Assembly: GCA_025765615.1 (NCBI GenBank)
Contig: JAIVFJ010000041.1
Span: 62,001-126,000, forward strand
Direction: 5' to 3'
Origin: Zopfochytrium polystomum
Taxonomy: Eukaryota > Chytridiomycota > Chytridiomycetes > Chytridiales > Chytridiaceae
DNA: 64,000 nucleotides
The notes below the pieces were generated by a model. The model had not been told where the DNA came from, made no database searches, and was given only the letters and a program-made list of their open reading frames with translations. Position 1 is the stretch's first letter, and every line of letters starts with the position of its first letter. Positions 20,901 through 31,900 of this stretch are shown here, piece after piece. The translations under genes and the position numbers were made by a program.

Positions 20901-23657
20901 TTCACAGGCTAATCGACATTGCAGCGAGCGAAGGAGAGGAGTCGGAACTTCACGAGGAGCTGCAAGTCCGCGTTCCTCCTCCTAATCACTGCAATTTTTC
21001 AAACTCAACCGGCCCTAGCGACCATTTTTTTGGAGCCAAAAGACAAGAAGGGCAAGTATCCAGCTCGCCGAAAGTCAGCCAACGGGAAAACACCGAGCGA
21101 GTTGTCGATTCTTGACGCCATCTATCATAACATCCAAAAGTGGAAAGCTTTGAACGAATCAAATCCAAAACTGCTAGTTTGCACTCTCCAGCTTCTTGAA
21201 ACTCTTTTCAGGATGTCCCCGGAGTATCACACACACTTAAGCAGGCTGAAGGACATGGACGGTTTCTGGAACTACCTGCTCGACATTCTTAAGTCAAAAA
21301 ACGGAGCACCGCCGTATGTGTCCATGGAGTCAGAAGGAGTGTACACTTTGGCATGCGGAACTTCAAGCAAGTGCTTCATTTTGGACATCCTCAGTCATGA
21401 AGTGAATTTTTCGCAAGCTGTGAAACTGGGCACTGCAAAAATGGTGCCCGTTCACCTCGACCAGTTCTTGAAGTACATTTTGACCGAGTGTGTCTTCTCG
21501 TTGAAAGATGTGAACCGAGTGCCTGCCAGCTCTATGAACTTCAGTGGACCAATATGCCGTGGTGGCCTAGGCATCGACGCATTTGAAAGGATCATTTGGA
21601 GCGAATCCTTTGACCCATTGAAGTTTGCAGGAAAGTACGATGTGGAATTGCTCGAGTGCAAATTGCTTGACGGAGATCAAGACCCAAATTCTGTTCTTGG
21701 CGCTGTTACTCGCCTCAACGACTCAATCATGTTCAACAGCTCACAGCTGTTGTCGATTAACAGCATCTGCCGAGTCATGCAAATCGCTTCGGCCAAGTTT
21801 GAGGTTTCATTGTGGGACGTTGTCGCAACGCGAGACAAGGCGTTGCTGTCAGTTCTGGAGGCTTCCAAAACCCTTCTGCTTGTTTGCCCCGCGAACGAGG
21901 TGGATGGCATCGAAGTGGTGGGTGTCGCAGTGCAGGTCTCAACGGCGCTTCTGCACTTTTCATCGGTCCTGGACAAATGCTTAGAGGATGCCGCGATTAA
22001 CGGCGTTATGGTCAAGACGCTGACCGACCTTCTGGTGGAGATCTTTTCAATCATAAAGGCAGGTCACGGGCTTCCTCGGCTGCCACCAGTCGTCGCAATG
22101 CTGTCGAATTTGCAAGTCTTTACGACGAAGAGCCTTCCGCTGATAGTCAAGTGCGCGAAGTCACAGAAAGACGAGGAAAGCATAAGGAGGGTTCTTCATG
22201 CTTGCATGTCCGGATTGCCCCTTCAAATTAGCATGATCAAAAAGTACTGGATCGAGTCGATACCGTCAGACCAGTATTTGTTCACGTCGATGGCGATGGT
22301 GAACCAAGTCTTCAGCTTTTACGTATCTGTACAGAAGCTGATCGGTGACGAGACGTGGCTCCAGTACTTGCAGAAGAATGACATTGTGATCGCGTTGATC
22401 CAAATTTTCGGCATGTCTGTGGCAGCCAGTGTACAGTCGGAAGACGGAAACGAAATCACCCTGAGCGAGCTCTCGCTGCAGTGCATTCAGCTCTTGGCGG
22501 CGAACCCATATCTGGCGCCGCTGGTTGTTCAGTCCGGTCTCACGTCCACGTTTTGCACACTTCCAATAGCCCAAGGTCTGTCAGAAGGTAGCCTCGCCCC
22601 TTACCAGTTCACCGAGCGGAGCAAGCTGCACTCTCTCTGGTGCCAAATGCTTTCCGTCCTAAGCGAAGCAATGCTGAGCTACCCAAGCCTAAAGTTTGTG
22701 GCGGCGACGGTTGGCGTGCTAAAGCTGTTTGGGCGCCAGCTTGAAAACGCTGTGAAGGCGCTGTCGCTGACGGTGACGATCGGGCAGCTTGAGGAGCTCG
22801 AAAGCTTCACGCGCATCGCGCACGGATTGGCGCTGGCGTGCAATCAGCTCCCTGCTGCGGACTTGGCACCGTATGCGGGCTTTTTGGATGCGTTCTTTTC
22901 GGCACACATGCAGCTGTTAGAGGACGCTGTGTATTACCTCCGCCACCCTGGAACGCTCGCGCAAAACACGCAGATTTTCGCCAAAGATTTCAAGGACAAT
23001 TTCAACTCGAACTCGTACACGACCGCATGCGAGAGCATGCTCCTGAGCATATGTAGTGCAGAATTGCCTTTTTCTTTGTTCTCTTTTCGTATTTTATTTT
23101 GAATTGCCTTTCGACCCAACCAATTATCTTTGTTGCGTACCGCTGACTCACCCTCTTTTCCCCGCTCTCCAGGCAGAAACAGCATCGCGACCCTTATCTT
23201 CACCCAGAATGTCGAGCAAGTGATTTTGAGGCAGCCGTTCAACGTGTTTGCGTCGCTGAGCGGCACAATCGTCCGTGCGGCATCGCTGTCTGAGCTCTTG
23301 CAGTGCATTATTGACCGGCTGAGCAAGAGCAGCAGCAATTCAGCAACCAGCAGCCTGGCCGCGACGCCTGCGCTGTCCGTGGAAACCCTGAGCCTGATGG
23401 CGAGCCAGGTGCTGGCGCTGCTCGTGCGAATGAAGGCGTCGAGCGACGACGCGAAGCGGGACATTGTCGATAGCATCCAGCAGGTTCGACTGGCGGTGGA
23501 GCAGCGAGTGCAGGAACAGAGCGGAGGCGGCGGAGGCGGCGGCGGAGCTGGCGGAGGGGGCGGTGGGTCAAAGGCGGCGGCGTCAACGGCCGCGATGATG
23601 AAGCAGTACCTGCGGGACATTCGGGAGATGGAGGCGTTCTTTGCAAAGTTTGGGTAG
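17902..23657 (+). CDS. NUP188: Nucleoporin NUP188
   Basis: Large alpha-solenoid scaffold of the nuclear pore inner ring, which in known systems partners NUP93 and binds alternatively to NUP205. Exons: 17902-18133 (RSREDIYHNIELARVF, NKTDWWKCLD), 18228-23052 and 23173-23657, with introns 18134-18227 and 23053-23172; the phases agree at both joins. Family features include the N-terminal YFEERWTTTLLLSAIIRA segment, AGVWAGQLLKEQKGLLDVLF, FLLLITAIFQTQPALATIF and repeated helical pairs throughout. The predicted length of about 1,845 residues fits the family. One extra base in the AA at 20964-20965 breaks the central exon inside conserved sequence (HEELQ to SAFLLLITAIF), and no intron with correct phase explains it. 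The C-terminal region has a Gly run followed by QYLRDIREMEAFFAKFG. Met 17902 is the first in frame and lies in good context. Confidence 0.85.
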
Positions 23658-24335
23658 AGGGCGACCGGGGGTATTGACAGGTCCGTGTTATTTAGTGGAG
23701 GCGAGAAGTTTGCAACAAAGCATTGGTCAGCTTTCCAGACTCCAGATTGGTGTTGTAACTCCAGCGCGATAGTGATATATATATCAGAATATTGCACTAT
23801 CCACAAGAAGCTAATTCCTGTCCATAAAGTCTCCCAAAAAGATCCTGCCATAGCTCGTAACAATTCTTGGCAACCAAAGTCCTGCAAAAGTATATTTTCC
23901 ACTCGACGTTGAACCATTCTTTTAAATACTCTCTCCTCACCGCAACGATCCAAAAGAATAACGCCGCTGAAAGCGAAGGTCCTAGTTGCCGACTCGGTTA
24001 TTGACTTTCCACATCCAAACTTTCAATTTAATGTTTGCACTGCGAGTCCCGGTCGTGGGCTTCAAATGACTCACCAAGTCCGCTTGGTCCTCAAAGTTTT
24101 TGAGCGCAGAACGAAGAAGACTCTACCCATGTATTCAAGTGAAGTGCCCAGTTCGTTGTGAGCATGCGCACAAACTTTCCTTTGGTTTCAGTTGGAAGCG
24201 CTTCGAACAGGGTACTTCATATCGTTGTCGATGTTCTTGTGGTCATGAGAAAGAAAGGAGCGCTCACAAACATGAAGTCAATTATAGGAAGAAAAATGCG
24301 CCAGAGATAAGTAAAGCAAAGAAGCGCAAAACCGA
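23658..24335. other. Intergenic between convergent NUP188 and hydrolase C
   Basis: No supported gene. AT-rich with short ORFs only; it holds the 3' UTRs of both neighbours. Confidence 0.55.
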
Positions 24336-26015
24336 TCACGTTTTCTTTTTCAACGAGTCCCTCTCCGAATACACAGCATCTAACACACATCCCATTGCCC
24401 ATGTCGCGTAAACGGTTGCCGGACCATGGAAAAGATCGAAAGCATGATGCACTCCCGGAAACTCCAAGAACTCGGTGATAACCGCATTACCACGCTTCAG
24501 TTCTTCAAAAAAGGTGCGCGAGTGATCAACAAAGACAAGAGTATCCGCAGACCCGTGGATGAGAAATATTGGTGGCATTTGTTTCCGTGCTTCCAAAGAC
24601 ATTGCTTTCAGCACTGCCACTGGGTCGACCCATTGCATCACTGGTCGCCCCGTCAGGGCTTGAGATTCTTCGTCCGTCATTCGGACTACTTCCCTTCGCG
24701 TGTATGCGTTCATTCCGTCGTTTGTCGGATCCAGAGATATCGGGCCAAGAGGCTCCATCACGCCGTACAAGGAAATGGCCGCTTGAATGGACGTATCCAC
24801 GTGCTCCCAACCCTTTTGGAAAGCTGGATCATTCTGGGTCAACGCCATCATGGCTGTCAGGTGTCCCCCAGCGGATCCACCGACCACGGCGATGAAGGAG
24901 GTGTCTCCACCGTGAATCTGGGGGTTCTGCTTGATCCATCGAAGCGCTTTTTTGCAATCGCAGATGATGTCAAGAAGGTTTGCAGCCGGTATAAGGCGGT
25001 AGTTGATGTTGATGACGATCCAGTTCTCTTCGGACACCAAATGGCCGAGTGACGCGACGGGGTCTGCTTTGTCAGAAAATTTCCATGCTCCGCCGTGAAT
25101 GTACATCTGGTCGCCTGGTTAACAGCTAATTGTGATCGTGCTCGCACCAACCAGAATAGGTCGCCCTTTGTACCCCGTTTGCTTGCGAATCACGTCCAGC
25201 TGCAAAAATTTTTTCGCCTTTTCCCCACCACACTGCTCAAGCTCGGCCTGAGATACATAAGAGACTGAAATTTGGCATTTTAATGGCAGATCTTGGAATA
25301 ACCAAGGTGGCAACTCAACTATCTTTGATGGTTGTGACGTTCCACGGAATGCTGACAGGGACCACGGTGTCGGCAATGAAAGAGGCCCTGAGAGCGTTTA
25401 ATAACCATGACGAAGTGGGTTCGGCAATGCCACTTACAATGCTGGTGTCGGAGCTGTTGTCGCTTCTGTGTCGTCGGTTCTTTTCACTTTCGCAATGAAA
25501 GCCTTCACTGCCTTCTCAGCCGGTGCTTGACTATTCCGGACAGTGCGCAGCCACGTGAGAATACAAGCTATACGGCACAGATTGGTGAGGATTGATAGAA
25601 TCCAGCCCAAACGGTCTATTTACTTGGTAAGAACGCTGTGAACACCAGCGACAGATTACAACACAATTTTTAAAAAAAACCTACGTGCTCCGGAGAGGCT
25701 GCGGACGACCCAGACGCCTGCCTCGCTCAAGACCAATATGGCAGCTGCGGGGAGAGAGAGAAAGGAACAAAGACGATAGAGTTTGTGAGAATCGGCGAGT
25801 ACGAAACAAAAGCAGCCAAGATGGGGGTTGAGGGACAGCAACGCCACACCTGACGAGCCGCAGATCCACCCGCCGACCATCCCGCCCCAATTGCCGAGCA
25901 GGCGGATCGCGTCTGGACGGGAAGGTACCTGCGCAGCGGCCATGGTGCCGACGGCGGCGAGTTGGAATGAGCCAAGGGCCGTCCCGGCCAGGATGCGCAT
26001 CACCGTTGTCATCAC
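24336..26015 (-). CDS. Membrane-anchored alpha/beta hydrolase, copy C
   Basis: Intact paralog of the hydrolase at 12780-14419. The first exon, from Met 26015, is hydrophobic (ILAGTALGSFQLAAVGTMAA, then GGMVGGWICGSSGVALL). Short exons follow: LVLSEAGVWVVRSLSG, CILTWLRTVRNSQAPAEKAV, FIADTVVPVSIPWNVT, and YVSQAELEQCGGEKAKKFLQ to GYKGRPIL (ends 25152). The catalytic exon 25106-24336 carries the oxyanion motif IHGGAW, nucleophile GGSAGGH, acid IHGSADTLV and catalytic His in GVHHAFD. All triad elements are present. Exon order and phases match copy A, so this copy served as reference for the break there. A membrane-bound esterase/lipase facing an unknown compartment is the best inference. Confidence 0.78.
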
Positions 26016-26607
26016 CCCAGCAGCACTCCGTCTGAGACCCTTTTTCTTTTTTTTCTTTCTCGTTTCTCAATCCTTTTTTTTTTTTTTTTTTTTTTTTTTG
26101 TCTCCTCCTCCTCTTATATATAATACAGCTAAAAATCCGCGAAATTGAGAGATTTCGAAATCCGTGGTGGTTTGGTGGGAAAGGGCCTCACGTGAACGGA
26201 AGCGGGTTCGGCTGGTGTGGTGTGGCGGCCGTTTTGACGGTCAAACGTGCGTAACACACGGAGACGCAGTGAAAGCACGTCCATCATGTGCACAGTATTA
26301 CTTTTTTTAATAGGTAGGTTATAACTAGCTCTCTGTCCCCGTTCCAATCGTGAAGTCCCAATTAAGTACAGTCCCTTCACGGTGTTTCGATGTGCGCTGT
26401 GGGTCTTGTGCAGACGCCGGTCGGAGACGCTCGTGTTTCCTAGGAGCTCGGATCTGCTCGGATCTGCCAATTCCCCTTGCTGATAAATGGGAGCCAACGT
26501 TGCTCTCAAATGGTTCTCGCCTAGGATGACGCGGCGGCTTGCCGCCACACGTGCAAAGCGGATCTCAAATAAATTAATTCATCTTCCTCACCGCTCTCAC
26601 GTCCAGT
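26016..26607. other. Divergent promoter region, hydrolase C and dehydrogenase
   Basis: The two flanking genes are transcribed away from this stretch. A run of 27 T (26073-26099) lies about 60 bp from the hydrolase start. Poly(dA:dT) tracts are common nucleosome-depleting promoter elements in fungi. No gene is seen. Confidence 0.45.
26073..26099. repeat. Poly-T tract
   Basis: 27 uninterrupted T on the plus strand, upstream of hydrolase C. Confidence 0.95.
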
Positions 26608-27639
26608 ATGGCTCCCCCCACACCGCTCCCGTCCATCGCGCCGTATGCTGCGTCACATGTAAGCCCAAGTGGCCCCGGCGATGCCCGCCCAACCGCGTTG
26701 AAGGTCGTTGAAGACCAGCACCTCAGTGACGCTCTGCGACACAAGACGATCCTGCTGACCGGCTTCTCCACCGGCATTGGACTCGCCACAGCACGGGCTC
26801 TTGCGGCGACTGGTGCTCGCCTCGTCCTCCTCGCCAAGGACACTTCAGCACACCCAAAAGTACCGCTTGAGCTGGCAAGCATAGCCGGTCCTGGGACTCC
26901 CGCGCCGCTGGTGGTCGAAATGGACCTCGCAGACCTCGCCAGCGTTGCGGCAGCAGCCACTGTTGTCCGGAATCAGTGCTCTCGTCTCGACATTGCCATT
27001 TTGAATGCCGGGGTGATGACCCGCAACCCCTCAAAGACCCCACAGGGCCACGATTTGACTTTCGGTATCAACTTCATTGGGCACTTTGCTCTTCTCCACG
27101 CCCTGGTTCCCCTTCTCGTCGACCACCCAACCGGCGCTCGCATAGTCACGCTCTCCAGCCTTGGCCACCTGCACTCAGGTCCTATCGATATACCTTGGAT
27201 TACAGGCGGCCACGCGACGCGGGAGCCCGATCACATGTTCGCCTATCACCAGTCCAAGCTGGCGACCCTCTATCTCGCCACCGAAGCAGACCGGCGTCTC
27301 CGCCGTCGCGGCGTCCGCGCTTTCGCCGTCAGCCCCGGGAGTACCCTCACCGCTCTTTGCGATGCTCTTCCAACCGAAGTCGCTTCCATCTTTGATTCCA
27401 GCCGCCCCGCGCCGTTCACGAAATCCAACGAGCAGGGTGCTGCAACGGTCGTGTGGGCTGCCCTTGCGAGAGAGCTGGAAGGGCTCGGGGGGTTGTATCT
27501 GGAAGATGAGGCAGTCGCGCAACCGGCAGCGACGCCTGCAGAGGGGAAGGGGTTTGCGGACTATGCCTACGACGCAGATGCAGCGAGAGAGCTTTGGGAA
27601 GTGTCGTGTGACATTGTTGGGGTCGCTAGAGACGAATAG
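26608..27639 (+). CDS. Short-chain dehydrogenase/reductase (retinol dehydrogenase-like)
   Basis: Single-exon SDR of 343 residues. Rossmann cofactor motif TGFSTGIG at residues 51-58, NAG at 133-135, catalytic Ser in TLSSLGH (about 183), and YxxxK as YHQSK (213-217). The layout and the long C-terminal part match the RDH/WWOX-type fungal SDRs that use NAD(P)(H) on lipid or alcohol substrates; the exact substrate cannot be told. The first 45 residues are a Pro/Ala-rich extension rather than a clear signal peptide or membrane anchor. The gene is divergent from the hydrolase at 24336-26015. There are no frame breaks, and GC and codon use resemble the neighbours. Confidence 0.88.
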   Translation: MAPPTPLPSIAPYAASHVSPSGPGDARPTALKVVEDQHLSDALRHKTILLTGFSTGIGLATARALAATGARLVLLAKDTSAHPKVPLELASIAGPGTPAPLVVEMDLADLASVAAAATVVRNQCSRLDIAILNAGVMTRNPSKTPQGHDLTFGINFIGHFALLHALVPLLVDHPTGARIVTLSSLGHLHSGPIDIPWITGGHATREPDHMFAYHQSKLATLYLATEADRRLRRRGVRAFAVSPGSTLTALCDALPTEVASIFDSSRPAPFTKSNEQGAATVVWAALARELEGLGGLYLEDEAVAQPAATPAEGKGFADYAYDADAARELWEVSCDIVGVARDE

Positions 27640-28949
27640 GCTGATGTCGTGAGGGAGAGAAAGATAAGGTCACGCGTTGTCGAAGAACTCCACAACATTC
27701 ATTCTTGTCAACTTGTCAACGTACGCGATCACAGGCTGTTTTGAAAAGGATCGTGAGGGCACCCGACACCGTCGAGGTTAACAGGCAAATTCCCCAAGCA
27801 CTTACTCACTGCATTAGATGTACCAACCACATGATCATTGCCTGCTCTGAATTAACTCGGCGGAATCCTCGTACAGACCGTTGAACGCATGATGCATGGG
27901 TCACGCCGATCTAGCAGTCGACTCCCGCGCATCGTATTATCAACCGACCAGCCATTCCTTCCCACATTCATTCTAGACTCCATCAATGGTGGAACTCGGC
28001 CACGTCGGTCAACTCCCGGGTCGTGGCCGCACTCTGTCCCATTCGCCAACTTTGATCAGGATGTTGCGTCCATCCAACAAGTAGCAGACCACACACCTTG
28101 TCAAGGTGAACCATCATCAACAATATTGGGGATATTACGCAGCAGACAACTTACGGTAACCAACATACGGCGCAGTCCTGCGTTCAAAGCTTCTCCTCAG
28201 TGATCATCAAATCTTACTCGGTGTGCAGTTGTGGATGACCCGAAGCAGCTGCTGCCGAATGAGATCCCAACAACGAGCCTGGTTGGTGTTGCCCAAACGG
28301 TTGTTTGTTGTGCTTGGCTGGTCGAGCCGCCAGAGTGTCTCCTTCGCTTTCATGAATAAGGAATTTTTTTTTTTTTTATACTGTTTTTGATAGTTGTTTT
28401 TTTCTCGTTGTTTGTCTGCTCTGTGGCACTGCAGCAAGCAGTATAAATACCACAGCGCGTCGCTCCATCGGGGGACGGTTTTTTTCCACCGACTGACTGC
28501 ACTGTTTGGCGGTAAGCTCACTCCCTACCACACATTCCTCCCTCCGCACATTCCCGCCCAAGGATCTTTCGAATGATCTTGCCTTGCATATCGGTCTCTG
28601 CTCCACCGCCCCCACCTTCGCCCCCCGCCCTGCCCCCACTGATCACGACGCCCCAACTATTGGCTTTTGGCAAATCTTGTCTTCCCGTTCTGCCCCATCG
28701 TTCGCAACTGCACGTCGGCGGCGGCGCGATTCTCAACCTTTAGTGGGCAGACTGGCCTCTCGTTAGGAGAAACTTCTGTCCTTATTGACTCCTTTTTGTT
28801 TCTTTCTTCAGCCACCGCCACCGCAGCAACCGACAAGTTTCGCGTTCCCTGATTTCAAGATGCAGAAAATCGAGGAACCTTCCTCTCAGCCACCAAGCCG
28901 ACAGCCAACCTCACCATCACTCTGGCCAACAAAAACCACACTCTCGAGC
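27640..28949. other. Long intergenic region upstream of the giant gene
   Basis: About 1.3 kb without a supported gene. Near 28360-28480 there is a T run and a TATAAATA-like string (about 28441), which may be the core promoter of the giant gene. An in-frame open stretch starts at 28785 (Pro/Gln-rich), so translation could begin up to 165 nt before the chosen Met. Confidence 0.45.
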
Positions 28950-31900
28950 ATGCGAGCCGCCATCTATGCTGCCGCACTCTCATCAATTATGCTCTGCTTG
29001 ACTTGCCCTTTGAAGGCTGAAACGATCAACACAGGCGAAACCGGATCCATGCATCCATTTTGCTTGTCGAGTAGCAAAAACCAGGTAGCTGGGGTATCGA
29101 CTGTGTCGCTCGTCGCATCCGCACCGTCGGGATCAAGCTTCAATATCTCTACCATATATTTCGGCGGGGAAAGTTGCGGGAAACCGCTTGGTGATTTTTG
29201 CCGTGTTGACAACGAGTTCAAGGTCAACCGTGCCCATCGATGTACGCATCGTCCTATTCAATTCACTCCGTTATTGGTTCGTCATCTGACGCTCACCTAC
29301 ACAGATAATCCAAGATTCGCACCCCCAGCGACCGCGCATCACTGCTGTGCAATTGATCAGACGTCTACCATCATGGCATGCTTTGGAGGAACCTCCAACA
29401 GTCACCTCGTCTATCGATACTCGCTAAACAAGTCTGCTTGGCTTCGACCCCTTGGACTTAACATAAGTAACACCGAACAACTCGAGCTCGGACTTATTCG
29501 CAGAGGCCACGCATGTTCTGTCGTCGACGATACCTTCTACGTTTGGGGTGGCGTTGACCCAAGTGGCCGCCATGTAAAAGAGGTAAGATTGATACGCAAC
29601 GTTGAAGAATCGGCTGTTGATCGAAACACTCAGGTCATGATTGCTACAAGTATAAGAAAGTCTTTCGCGTGGACAGCTGTGGAGGAAGCCAGACAATTTG
29701 GACGGAGTGGGCATGCCGTCGTTCAGAGCGGCCACGAAATAATCGCTTTGTTCGGGCAACCTTCCTCAGCAGCCCGTAACGAGCCTATTATTAGTTTTGA
29801 TGTTGACACACGTATTTTTAAACCGGTTATCACTTCTTCTTCCTTTCCAAGCATTCGAGATGGAGTTGCTTGCACCACCTTCGACGAAAGAATACCCGCA
29901 TCATTTGCTCCGCAGGGCATTTACTGCGCTGGAGGTCGACTTCAGCACGTGCAATCAATGAACGCGGAGTCTGTCAACGCACTTCAAACGTTTGATCGTC
30001 TTCTGCACATCGATATTGCGACTGGCGATTGGCGAGACTTGGGTGCCCTACCGTCATCGGCAAACGAATGGGGAATGACGCTTTCACCACACGTCACGGA
30101 ACGCTTCGCTTTCTTCACATTGCAAGGAGGAAAGAGCATTCCTCAGGGTTTACCAGAATCAACGGATATGACGACCGGCTCGTCTGAGCTGTCTACGTGC
30201 GCATTCTCGAAAGATTCTACTTCCCTTTTCTACCTTCTTTCACGAGAAGGTGACCACAAGTCGGGCTCGTGGATGACGGCTGACTCTATGTCCAAGATAA
30301 TTGATATAGATCTCATAGAGACAACCCAAAATCCGGATCCTGCGTTCATAACCAAAGCAGTCGAAATTGACCCAGTTTTGTTTGCATCTCTGGGCGCATT
30401 CTCCTGCGTATTTTCACTTGTTTCCGTTTGGTTACTCATTTACTGCTGGCAGCGGACGGATGGAGGCGAACGCAGGGTCGGCGATGAACGCCTTCCATTA
30501 ATGTCATCGAGCTGCATCGCCGATGACCTTGAAACACTGGTGGAAGGCAGAGGTGGTGAAAGCGAACGCTACGTTTCCCCGACGGTAGATGAGCACCCGC
30601 GATCTGACGGTCCGAAAACTACTACATTCAAAACAGTAGTCGAAGGATTGCATCTGCCAGGCCGTGGCGAGACGTCCTCCACCAACGTTCAGCAGCTTTA
30701 TAAGTCCGAAATGTTGTCAACCAGTCGTATCCAAACGACTGTGAATACCTCAACCAGCTCTATGGTTTTCTCTTCGAATCGAACGGATATTTCAGAAGCA
30801 ATCAGCGTGGTAGAAAAGGTCTGGCCGCAATGAAAGATTTCAATCATGACTAACAGTGAACTAACGGTTTCCTAGATGAGCCTCAATGGTCAAGTTCCTG
30901 CCTGCGTCTTACATGGCTGGTGGGATCGTTTTCGTACTTACATTGCGACCCGGTGCACTTCATTCAGCGAAAGCAGCTTTCTGAAAATTCTCAGCGAAAC
31001 TACGAAGATCACAGAGGAGAGTGTTTTGCTAGTAATACAAACGGCAGGCGGTACTTCTACTTCTATGGACGATTTTGCAAAGATGAACGGGGAATCGCTG
31101 ACACATAACGGATGTACTCTTCTTCATCAACTGAAGTGGTTGCACGAAACTCTCCTAGTCATTGGATTGAGCCGAGTTCAACAGCAAGTGATTCCCTTGC
31201 TCACGCAGAACGTCAAAATGTCGAACGAAATTCAAACGACGGCTGCACCAACAACGTTTGAATCGGAGCGCGCTGCGGAAGAGCAGCTTATCAGCTCGGC
31301 TGACGTCCTAACCTCGACTGCCCACGGTGTGCCGGCTGATAAAGTTGCCCTTGGGACAGTCGAAGCAAGTCTTACTTCTCGGCGACATTCCAAAATTGTG
31401 ATTACTTTGACGAAGAGCACCATTAACTCGAAAACGAAGGAAATCATCAGTACCGAGGAATTTGTGATCGAAATTCCATCCTTTGCGATGTATGGCTGGT
31501 GGTCCAGGTTGATTACCTTCTTTCACAGTCGAGGAAAGTCGCTCCATACTATTGTATTCCTGACTGCCTTGGCGGAGGTGGAATCCTTGACCGATGCAAG
31601 TGTTATGGCTTCATTCAAGTTGTCTGGGTGCGAATTAACCGCAGAAGAACTGGCTCTTCTCAAGAAGAGTACAGCTCCAAGTGACACTTGTCTTATGGAG
31701 CTGTTGGAGTTTGTGCGAAAGACCGTTGGTTTAGCTGGAGCTGAAGTGGTGGCAGAGCAGGTCCTTCCCTTGTTCGATCATTTTGTAAAATCCTCGGCTG
31801 CAACAGCGGAGACCACAATGGAGTCCAATTCTGCTACAAAGGAAGAAACAGTATCTTTGAAACCGGGCAATGACATAATTACGACTCGGCCAACAAAGAA

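Noticed and set aside
20966..21018. Intron (GTCCGC to CCCTAG, with CTAAT) to repair the NUP188 frame
   Set aside because: Its 53-nt length leaves the wrong phase and would delete conserved helix sequence (FLLLITAIFQTQPAL).
12780..26015. Hydrolase copies as cargo of a transposon
   Set aside because: No transposase, reverse transcriptase, terminal repeats or target duplications are visible around any copy.
30876..30878. ATG taken as start of a separate array gene
   Set aside because: It falls at the same place as the first codon of four other type A exons, after a good acceptor and in phase with the upstream ORF. It is kept only as an alternative.
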